NCBI RefSeq assembly: GCF_007097395.1
Contig: NZ_VKDC01000003.1
Span: 1-64,000, forward strand
From: Fulvivirga sp. M361
GTDB taxonomy: Bacteria; Bacteroidota; Bacteroidia; Cytophagales; Cyclobacteriaceae
Length of the DNA: 64,000 bases
Direction of reading: 5' to 3'
The position numbers and the translations under genes are program-made. Positions 27,659 through 34,706 of this stretch are shown here, piece by piece (within the stretch, counting starts at the first letter, position 1; each line of letters begins with the position of its first letter). The notes beneath the pieces are model-generated. The model was not told the DNA's origin. It searched no databases and saw only the letters and a list, made by a program, of their open reading frames with translations.

Positions 27659-28324
27659 TCAGTTAAAAATGAACGCGGGTATTACTACAAGTAAATGTTT
27701 TTTCAATTCGGAAATAGCGCGGTACATAAGGTTGCGCGTGGCTTGAATATGTGTGAAATCCATCAGTTTTTGTATCTCGGCATAACTCATGTTTTCATAG
27801 TAAAAATAATAAATGGCCTCCCTTTGTCGAGGTGTTAGTTTTTTTATAGACTCGGCAAGTTTTTGTCTTTGCTCTATATGCATCTGACTCTCTATGAGCC
27901 TTTGTTCTATAGAAAAAGTTACTTCGAATGCGGCGTACTCAGGCTGAGGCGAATAAGGTAAATCCTTTCTGCGTTTTTCTAAAAGCTTTATCAGTTTCCT
28001 TTTAAGTGATTTAAATAGATAGAACCGGATTGACGTTTTTATTGTGATCTTTTTGCGTTTTTGGCGCAATTCCACGAAGAGGTCCTGAATAGCGTCTTCT
28101 ACCAACTCCTGTATACATGTAAACTGACATCCATATTGATACAATGCCTGAAAATGTTCATTGTATATGTAAATAAAGCTGGCCTCGTCACCTGATCGGA
28201 ACCTGTTCCACACGTCCGCATCGGGCAAAGTGGCCATGGGGTTTTGGGGCGAATGTAAAAGAACTTCGTCCTCCGGCTTCGAAGAAGTATGCAGTCCGTT
28301 ATTTAATAGTTTTGAATTACCCAT
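27659..28324 (-). CDS. ECF RNA polymerase sigma factor
   Basis: Sigma-70 family ECF factor expected to activate the leftward PUL. Region 2 includes FIYIYNEHFQALYQYGCQF and ELVEDAIQDLFVELRQ; region 4 is the HTH LTPRQREAIYYFYYENMSYAEIQKLM. The C terminus carries a short hydrophobic tail (LLVVIPAFIF). The start is the ATG giving MGNSKLLNNG; the frame extends five codons to a TTG. It is the first gene of the locus and is divergent from the HAD hydrolase across a 435-bp gap. Confidence 0.93.
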   Translation of the reverse strand: MGNSKLLNNGLHTSSKPEDEVLLHSPQNPMATLPDADVWNRFRSGDEASFIYIYNEHFQALYQYGCQFTCIQELVEDAIQDLFVELRQKRKKITIKTSIRFYLFKSLKRKLIKLLEKRRKDLPYSPQPEYAAFEVTFSIEQRLIESQMHIEQRQKLAESIKKLTPRQREAIYYFYYENMSYAEIQKLMDFTHIQATRNLMYRAISELKKHLLVVIPAFIFN

Positions 28325-28759
28325 GTTAATATAGAGCAATTAAATAAACTAATAAAGATCAGATTACCAATTTAATAATTCCCCTTTATCGTTTTTGATG
28401 TCCTTTCTTTAAAACTGATCCAAAAAAATCTCTATTAAATACTAGTTGGTGGTATAGTGAGTTGATTTCCAGAATTTTAAATGAAGAATTGCCGGTAGAC
28501 GGAAATCCTCAGATATGTGAGCGTTGGATAGAGGGAACCATTTGGTAATACAGAATTTTTTCCTTATCTCAATAAGCAGCTTAATAAGTTAAAGGCTTTG
28601 ATTAGTCTGTAACTCATACTTCCTTGAATTGCTTAGCCCTACAAAAAACCAATGATATGAAAATAGTGACAAGTCAAAACATACTAAAACTACCTTTGTT
28701 TTGGGGGTGCGATGTCACATATTTGCCCATAAATAACCAAGTAACAAACATATTAGAAA
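28325..28759. other. 435-bp divergent promoter region
   Basis: Intergenic space between the leftward sigma factor and the rightward HAD gene. A TACCTTTG box for the rightward gene is at 28691-28698. No matching CAAAnnTA box for the leftward sigma gene was seen within the first 150 bp. No small gene or RNA was recognised. Confidence 0.4.
28691..28698 (+). promoter_or_regulatory. Putative -7 promoter box for the HAD/M50 pair
   Basis: TACCTTTG fits the Bacteroidota TAnnTTTG consensus and lies 62 bp before the TTG start of the HAD gene. No clear TTTG -33 element is at the usual spacing. Confidence 0.35.
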
Positions 28760-29380
28760 TTGGAAAAGGCGGGAGTACAAAATATTATCTTTGATCTGGG
28801 AGGTGTGATCATCGGCCTGGACATCTCGCGCACATTGCTGCGACTGGCAGAACTCCTGGACATGCACTTTGATGAAATGTCACGGATATTTTATCAGGAT
28901 GTTCGATTCAAAGAATATGAAACAGGCAATTTGACTGATCAGCAGTTTCGGAATTTTATTAGAACATTAAGTAGTGTCACCATAACGGACGCAGCTATTG
29001 ACGAAGCTTGGAATGCTATGATATTGGACATTCCAAGGGAGCAGATGAATTTGCTCAAAATGCTAAGGTCTGATTATTCCGTTTATTTGCTAAGTAACAC
29101 GAATGCTATTCATCTTGACTACGTAAAAACCAAGCTCCCCGTAGATGAGGCGGACTTGTTTGATGAATTTTTTAACAAAACATATTACTCTCATTTAATA
29201 GGAATGAGAAAACCTGATAATGAGATTTATGAGTATGTTTTGAAAGATCGAAATATGCTGGGCACGGAGACTTTGTTCTTTGATGACAATGCGGACAACA
29301 TTTTGGGCGCCCAGGCCGTTGGTATTCATACTTTTCATGTCAAGGATCTGGCAGACGTTATAACTTATTTTCATGGATAA
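28760..29380 (+). CDS. HAD-superfamily hydrolase (YihX-like)
   Basis: Cytoplasmic HAD phosphatase-like enzyme of the subgroup with a DLGGV motif I. Visible motifs are IIFDLGGVIIGLD (nucleophile Asp), LLSNTN (motif II), GMRKPD (the motif III Lys) and FFDDNADNI (motif IV). The usual second Asp of motif I is Gly, as in YihX-like proteins. The start must be TTG, since a TAG precedes it in frame and motif I begins nine residues in. Its 3' end overlaps the M50 protease gene by 8 bp. Substrate unknown. Confidence 0.85.
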   Translation: MEKAGVQNIIFDLGGVIIGLDISRTLLRLAELLDMHFDEMSRIFYQDVRFKEYETGNLTDQQFRNFIRTLSSVTITDAAIDEAWNAMILDIPREQMNLLKMLRSDYSVYLLSNTNAIHLDYVKTKLPVDEADLFDEFFNKTYYSHLIGMRKPDNEIYEYVLKDRNMLGTETLFFDDNADNILGAQAVGIHTFHVKDLADVITYFHG

Positions 29381-30485
29381 AGACCTTAAGAGGTATCTTG
29401 TACATATCGGATTGTTTCTGGTTACTTTTTTGTCAACCACATTTTCAGGTAGCTTTTTTATAAAAGGTAAAATGTGGGGATACACCGAGTATTCCTGGGA
29501 AGATTTTCTAACAGGAATGCAGTACTCTGTACCTTTTTTACTCATCCTGACGGTCCATGAATTCGGTCATTATTTTACAGCCAGGTATCATAAGATAAAA
29601 ACCACACTTCCGTATTATATTCCATTACCTCCATTCCCAATGCTTATTGGTACTATGGGGGCTGTTATCCGGATCAAGCAGTTTATTAAATCTAAAAAGA
29701 TCCATTTTGATATTGGTTTGGCAGGCCCCCTGGCTGGTTTTACAGTGGCGATAGGATTACTTTTTTACGGATATGCGACCTTACCTCCTGCTGAATACAT
29801 CTATGAGATCCACCCGGAGTACAAAGCGTATGGAGAGAATTATGCAGAACATTTCTACAACAATGATACCTTAATGAATGTGTCGGTAGGTAAGAACCTG
29901 ACTATCCTTTTCTTTGAAAATATGGTTGCTGACCCGGAAAGAGTACCACATCCCAATGAGTTTTTACATTATCCCTATTTGTTTGCCGGATTTTTAGCCT
30001 TGTTTTTTACCGCGTTGAATTTACTTCCCATAGGTCAGCTCGATGGAGGACATGTATTGTACGGTTTGGTAGGCGCCAAGTGGCATTCCAGGATCGCTGT
30101 CACTTTTTTCTTTGGATTACTTTTTTACGCAGGTTTAGGATATGTTACGCCCTTTCAGCCCTATGAGGAGTTGTTGTGGAGCGTGCCATTGTATATCGCA
30201 TTTTTGTTTTTTGCCTTAAAAGGGCTTAAAAAGGATAATCAAACTACTTTCATGTATGCACTGATCATTTTTGCGGTACAGTTTGTCGTTACTATGTTCA
30301 ACCCTGGCATCGAAGGTTTCCAGGGTTGGTTGCTGTTTGGATTATTGATAGGTCGTTTTTTGGGTGTGTACCATCCAAAGTCACCCGAAGAAGAACCGCT
30401 GGATACTAAGCGCGTGATATTGGGGTGGCTAACGCTGATCATTTTTATTATTTCATTCAGTCCGGCCCCTCTGATTGTAAATTAA
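29373..30485 (+). CDS. M50-family (site-2-protease-like) membrane metallopeptidase
   Basis: Polytopic membrane zinc protease. HEFGH at residues 62-66 provides two zinc ligands and the catalytic Glu; LLPIGQLDGGH near residue 225 provides the third ligand Asp. At least six hydrophobic segments are visible, and PLPPFPM following the HExxH helix is typical of this subgroup. No PDZ domain is present. Members often cleave membrane-bound regulators, but no target is evident. It is translationally coupled to the HAD gene and converges with the rhodanese gene, overlapping it by 29 bp at the 3' ends. Confidence 0.88.
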   Translation: MDKDLKRYLVHIGLFLVTFLSTTFSGSFFIKGKMWGYTEYSWEDFLTGMQYSVPFLLILTVHEFGHYFTARYHKIKTTLPYYIPLPPFPMLIGTMGAVIRIKQFIKSKKIHFDIGLAGPLAGFTVAIGLLFYGYATLPPAEYIYEIHPEYKAYGENYAEHFYNNDTLMNVSVGKNLTILFFENMVADPERVPHPNEFLHYPYLFAGFLALFFTALNLLPIGQLDGGHVLYGLVGAKWHSRIAVTFFFGLLFYAGLGYVTPFQPYEELLWSVPLYIAFLFFALKGLKKDNQTTFMYALIIFAVQFVVTMFNPGIEGFQGWLLFGLLIGRFLGVYHPKSPEEEPLDTKRVILGWLTLIIFIISFSPAPLIVN

Positions 30486-30774
30486 AGTAAGCCTCTATCC
30501 CGCCTTCCAGTGATTTCACCTTTGTAAAACCATTTTTCAGCAAAAATTTAGCAGCCTGATGGCTTCTTTTACCACTTTTGCAATGGCATATGATCTCTGC
30601 ATGTTTTAGTTGAGCCAGTTCGTTGATACGATCCGGAATAGAGCACAATGGGACATTTTTAGCTCCTTCAATATTAAACTCTTCGTATTCCCAGGTTTCC
30701 CTAACATCCAATATATATGGTTTTTCTTGATGGGCAACGCGCTGTTTGAGTTCTGCAGGTTTGATGATTTCCAT
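30457..30774 (-). CDS. Rhodanese-like domain protein
   Basis: Small single-domain cytoplasmic rhodanese that may carry sulfane sulfur on Cys. The active-site loop is CHCKSGKRS, and the N-terminal signature PYILDVRETWEYEEFNIEGAKNVP splits as expected into CH2A and substrate-loop regions. Its ATG overlaps the stop of the T9SS gene by one base (TAATG), so it ends the operon ddl-side: PASTA, T9SS protein, rhodanese. The role is unknown. Confidence 0.9.
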   Translation of the reverse strand: MEIIKPAELKQRVAHQEKPYILDVRETWEYEEFNIEGAKNVPLCSIPDRINELAQLKHAEIICHCKSGKRSHQAAKFLLKNGFTKVKSLEGGIEAYFNLQSEGPD

Positions 30775-32696
30775 TAATTTTTGATAATCTTAATAGACCT
30801 GTACTCACTCTCCACCCATATTTGCATGAAATAAATGCCATCAGGAGCATTTAGCAAATCGATTTCAGTAGTTTGGTCCACCAGGGTTTTTTCAAAATTA
30901 ATCTCTCGTGCGTGAATATCAAATATTCGAATGGTTTCTATTCGGGTATTCATATATACCTTACCATCAGTAGGATTAGGGTAGTACTTAATGGTTGTTT
31001 TTGTGAATGGATCATCCACCGAAGTGATCTCACTTGTATCGGGTACTCCAAATACAGGTCGTATCATCAGACTGCCGGTTTCAAGATCTGTTTCAGATTC
31101 CCAGAAACCTTTTGTATTTTCAAAGATCCTATCTATTGTGTTGGTATTCCTATCTAATCCAATCCGCAGATCAGTGTCAACATTTTGTAAATAACCTACG
31201 TAAAACCTACCGCTTAACAACGCTGAATTCCGAAAGGGATAACGTTGGTATTGGTTTATCTTAGTTCCTGTAATGATGAACACCCGTTCTTGTAATATCC
31301 GGTTGCCGGGCTCTCCATTGTTATCTGCCCAGACAATGATGTCGATGGATCTGCCGGCAGGATCTGTATTGATGAAGGGGAAATAAAGGTCCAATGCAGT
31401 TATAGAATCCTGAACACCATTTGGAAGATCAAATTGATAGGCCACCAGGCTTGCAGACTGTTTGAAGCCGGCACCGAATTCTGCAGTGCCGTCATCGTAA
31501 GCGTAGTAGTCAGAAAGCGTGTACCTTGTACGAACCGTATCATTGCTCCTGAAATTAATGGGTCGGTATACCTCAGGTTGATATTCAGGAATGGGCTCGG
31601 CTGGAGACTCAGGTATTGATATTGAATCCATATCGTCAGAGTTGAGAATAAAGCGAAAATCAACATAGATAGAATCGGCGTCCACAAGGAAATCATTGTT
31701 TGCAAAAGGAACATTAACGTCAATTTCTTTGAATTGGTTGGGTATACTCGGACTTTCAGTTGGTTCGGGTACATCTAAGAAGGAACTATTTGTGATGGTA
31801 TCTTCTGCCACAAAGTTTATTACGTCTGTTTCTGTCTCGTAAGAGATTACCTGCTGCTGACCAATCCCTATCCTGTCCAGGTTGAACATACTCAGTGTTG
31901 GATTAGATAAACTGGAGGGTTCAAAATGTTCTTTTGGGATGGCCGTATAGGTATTAAATATTGAGGTAAGCCCTGAGGAGATTGTTCTGTCCGGATAAAA
32001 TATGTCGTTTGGGGTCCTGTTTTTATTCATATAGACATAGTCTATATTCCAGTTATCCCAAAGTCCTGATTGTCTGCCAAAACTTCTGATCCTAAATTGG
32101 AAATTACCCTTAAAGAAGTCAGGGTCATCTAGTCGTAAAATCTCCTGGATGAATGCTCCTGACCGGTTTATCGTCGAGCTACTGGATGGCCATACCTGCA
32201 CCCAAGTAGTATCGACAGATTGTCTGTAGAACTCAACGACCAGGGAATCTCCCTGCCCTTCTTCCGAAACTTCACCAAGGCCGGCAAATTGATAGAAGAA
32301 ACTGAGATATACGTTATCATCCACGGTAAGTGCTGAGAGGTCAATAGGGCAGGAGGTCAGAACATCCGTAGGGCCTTCAGCGCTGGGATTGGAGCTATAT
32401 CCTTTTCCATTAACATCTAATCCGTCAAAAGATGCGACATTAATACTGGGAGGATTTAGTCCAATGTCAGGATTGATTCGTACGTTTTGACTATCCTGCC
32501 ATAATGTGTCACTGGGTACGTCCCTGGAAAAGGAGAAATCATCCCAAAAAGGAAGTTGTACAGGTGCAGTACTTTGCGTTCGTGCGGATTTAGATGTTCT
32601 TTGAGGGGTAGTTTGCTTTACAACAGGACTGACCTTTAACTGGGCCATCAAAAGGCCAGGTAGTAAAATACATCCTATTATCAAAACAGTTCTCAT
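30774..32696 (-). CDS. Secreted protein with T9SS type A sorting domain
   Basis: Cell-surface or secreted protein of unknown activity. The signal peptide is VLIIGCILLPGLLMAQ. A jelly-roll-like region (LPFWDDFSFSRDVPSDTLWQ to about residue 230) resembles adhesin/MAM-like beta domains common in this phylum. The C-terminal 75 residues (KYYPNPTDGKVYM, then LNAPDGIYFMQIW) are a type IX secretion sorting domain. Its start overlaps the PASTA gene by ATGA, so the two are translationally coupled. Confidence 0.85.
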   Translation of the reverse strand: MRTVLIIGCILLPGLLMAQLKVSPVVKQTTPQRTSKSARTQSTAPVQLPFWDDFSFSRDVPSDTLWQDSQNVRINPDIGLNPPSINVASFDGLDVNGKGYSSNPSAEGPTDVLTSCPIDLSALTVDDNVYLSFFYQFAGLGEVSEEGQGDSLVVEFYRQSVDTTWVQVWPSSSSTINRSGAFIQEILRLDDPDFFKGNFQFRIRSFGRQSGLWDNWNIDYVYMNKNRTPNDIFYPDRTISSGLTSIFNTYTAIPKEHFEPSSLSNPTLSMFNLDRIGIGQQQVISYETETDVINFVAEDTITNSSFLDVPEPTESPSIPNQFKEIDVNVPFANNDFLVDADSIYVDFRFILNSDDMDSISIPESPAEPIPEYQPEVYRPINFRSNDTVRTRYTLSDYYAYDDGTAEFGAGFKQSASLVAYQFDLPNGVQDSITALDLYFPFINTDPAGRSIDIIVWADNNGEPGNRILQERVFIITGTKINQYQRYPFRNSALLSGRFYVGYLQNVDTDLRIGLDRNTNTIDRIFENTKGFWESETDLETGSLMIRPVFGVPDTSEITSVDDPFTKTTIKYYPNPTDGKVYMNTRIETIRIFDIHAREINFEKTLVDQTTEIDLLNAPDGIYFMQIWVESEYRSIKIIKN

Positions 32697-33511
32697 TGAT
32701 CTAAACTTCCATCGGTTTCTTCACTCTGGAATAACAACTGGTATAATGAATCCGTTTCCGGTACGATCCATAAATCTACCAGGTCACCCAACTGTACATT
32801 TTGGCCTTCACCCGGATGTTGCTTTATTACAAAAGACTTTTGCTCTGTAGTGTCATTTTCTACTGTGATAATGCCTGTAGCCAGTCTCACACCTTTGATG
32901 TAAAACAGCGCTTCTTCCAATTCCAGCCCAACAAGTTTAGGTGCTTTAAAATTACGGGCTGCGTGGCCGTCACCAGCGATAAGATCTATTACAGACCCTT
33001 TTGGGATCATATCGCCTTCTTTCAAAGATTTACCGTTCCATTTCATATCCAGTACCAAATCAAAAAATGGACTCGGCTTGTAAAGAATCTTACCAGGTTT
33101 GAGTTCTGTGCTTTTTAATACCGCCTCGGCCCCTTTTAATGAAGAAGAACCAATAAGTTGGTGCGGAAAAGGAACGTTTGGTGGAGTCACCCTATTGACC
33201 GAAATAAATATTTTTCTATTCTCTTTGACCTTCGATCCTGGCTTTGGGTATTGTTTCAGGATGGTCAGCGGAGGGTGTTCGTCTGAGTAGGTGCTGTCGT
33301 TGATCTCATAACGTAAATTCCGTTTGGTGATGAAATCATCAATATCCTTCATATTGAGCCCATGAAGGTCAGGAACAGTGATGCTTTCCCCTTTGTTAGT
33401 AACCAGCGGAAGGTAGCTGTAAAAAAACAATAACGTGGCGACTGCCATTACAATAATGACAATGATAATATGTATACCAAAATTTTTGAGCGAACCAGTG
33501 TTGAGTTTCAT
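32693..33511 (-). CDS. Membrane-anchored PASTA-domain protein
   Basis: A short N-terminal cytoplasmic part and one transmembrane helix (about 12-36) precede three PASTA repeats, each about 65-75 residues, beginning VPDLHGLNMKDIDDFI, FPHQLIGSSSLKGAEAVL and APKLVGLELEEALFYI. There is no kinase or transpeptidase domain. PASTA repeats bind peptidoglycan or muropeptides in other bacteria. The gene follows ddl in the same orientation, consistent with a cell-envelope role; the gap is 73 bp and holds its own -7 box. Confidence 0.9.
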   Translation of the reverse strand: MKLNTGSLKNFGIHIIIVIIVMAVATLLFFYSYLPLVTNKGESITVPDLHGLNMKDIDDFITKRNLRYEINDSTYSDEHPPLTILKQYPKPGSKVKENRKIFISVNRVTPPNVPFPHQLIGSSSLKGAEAVLKSTELKPGKILYKPSPFFDLVLDMKWNGKSLKEGDMIPKGSVIDLIAGDGHAARNFKAPKLVGLELEEALFYIKGVRLATGIITVENDTTEQKSFVIKQHPGEGQNVQLGDLVDLWIVPETDSLYQLLFQSEETDGSLDQ

Positions 33512-33534
33512 TATGATACTATGGCTGTAAACGT

Positions 33535-33542
33535 CAAACTTA
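33535..33542 (-). promoter_or_regulatory. Putative -7 box for the PASTA/T9SS/rhodanese operon
   Basis: TAAGTTTG on the minus strand matches TAnnTTTG and lies 24 bp before the PASTA ATG. No strong -33 TTTG was found at ideal spacing. Confidence 0.4.
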
Positions 33543-33584
33543 ATTAAATCTTGTGTACCTTGAAAAATGTTATTTTTTTAAAGG

Positions 33585-34649
33585 TTATGAATAGTCTTTT
33601 TCAATGTGTTTTGAGGCTATGTACTTGTCCTGTGCCATTGTTATAAGTTGAGTGATGAGCTCAGGGAATGATATGCCTCGCTCTTCCCACATCATAGGGA
33701 ACATACTGGAATTGGTAAATCCGGGTATCGTATTTATTTCGTTCACCAGCACCTCATTGTCTTTAGTCAGAAAAAGGTCGACCCTGGCAAAATCATCACA
33801 GTGAAGCGCTTGATAGGCCTGAATAGACAGTTTTTGTATTTTCTGGACGAGGTTATCTTCTAAAACGGCGGGAACCTGCAGTGTTACTGCATTAGGATCA
33901 AGGTACTTCGCTTCGTAAGTATAAAACTCATAGTCCTTGCTTATTATTATTTCGGCCGGTAGTGAAGCATGAGGAGATGTGTTACCCATTACAGAGCATT
34001 CTAATTCACGTCCTTCGATATATTCTTCAAAGAGGACCGAACGGTCAAATTGAAAACACAATTCCATCGCCTCATCAAAATCGTTTTTTGATTTTACTTT
34101 TACCACACCTACGGAAGACCCCAGGTTTGCTGCTTTTGCCATAAAAGGCAACCCTATGTCTTCCGCGATAGTATCAAAACTGAACGTATCTCTATCTTCA
34201 AAATTGCACGAAATGTAGCGACTCACCGGAATATTAGCAGCCTGAAATAACTGTTTACTGGTCAATTTGTTCATAGCAAGCGATGAACCAAGTACACCTG
34301 TACCTACAAAGGGCATATCCATGGCCTGTAGCAACCCCTGGATGCTTCCGTCTTCACCGTCGGTACCATGGAGAACAGGGAAAAAGATGTCAACAGTAAC
34401 CCGTTCATCGCCATTTTGTAAAAAGAAATTACCGGGATCCAGTACCAATGAAAGAGGTTTACAGCCAGTGAAATCACTATCTACTTCTTTTTTTAGATGC
34501 CACTCACCTGTTTTTGAAATACCAATAAGAACGGGTTCAAATTGTGTTTTATCGATCTGTTGGAAAACATTTTTAGCGGAGTTGATAGATATCTGATGTT
34601 CTACTGAACGACCCCCGTAAAGTATAGCTACTTTTTGTTTATCTGCCAT
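33585..34649 (-). CDS. ddl: D-alanine--D-alanine ligase
   Basis: Cytoplasmic ATP-grasp enzyme joining two D-Ala for peptidoglycan. Signatures are VAILYGGRSVEHQISINSA at the N terminus, VLHGTDGEDGSIQGLL, and GSSVGVVKV in the ATP-grasp core. ARVDLFLTKDNEVLVNEINTIPGFT supplies the metal-binding Asp/Glu/Asn. The start MADKQKVAILYGG is preferred because a TATCTTTG promoter box (34671-34678) overlaps the longest ATG in the frame. Next to the PASTA gene. Confidence 0.95.
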   Translation of the reverse strand: MADKQKVAILYGGRSVEHQISINSAKNVFQQIDKTQFEPVLIGISKTGEWHLKKEVDSDFTGCKPLSLVLDPGNFFLQNGDERVTVDIFFPVLHGTDGEDGSIQGLLQAMDMPFVGTGVLGSSLAMNKLTSKQLFQAANIPVSRYISCNFEDRDTFSFDTIAEDIGLPFMAKAANLGSSVGVVKVKSKNDFDEAMELCFQFDRSVLFEEYIEGRELECSVMGNTSPHASLPAEIIISKDYEFYTYEAKYLDPNAVTLQVPAVLEDNLVQKIQKLSIQAYQALHCDDFARVDLFLTKDNEVLVNEINTIPGFTNSSMFPMMWEERGISFPELITQLITMAQDKYIASKHIEKDYS

Positions 34650-34670
34650 TAGCATCTTTTTAGTAGCTTT

Positions 34671-34678
34671 CAAAGATA
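34671..34678 (-). promoter_or_regulatory. Putative -7 box for ddl
   Basis: Minus-strand TATCTTTG fits the TAnnTTTG consensus, with a TTTG about 25 bp farther upstream. It lies 22 bp before the chosen ddl ATG and so helps decide the start. Confidence 0.45.
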
Positions 34679-34706
34679 GTGTAATTACTTATTGCACGAA
34701 ACAAAA

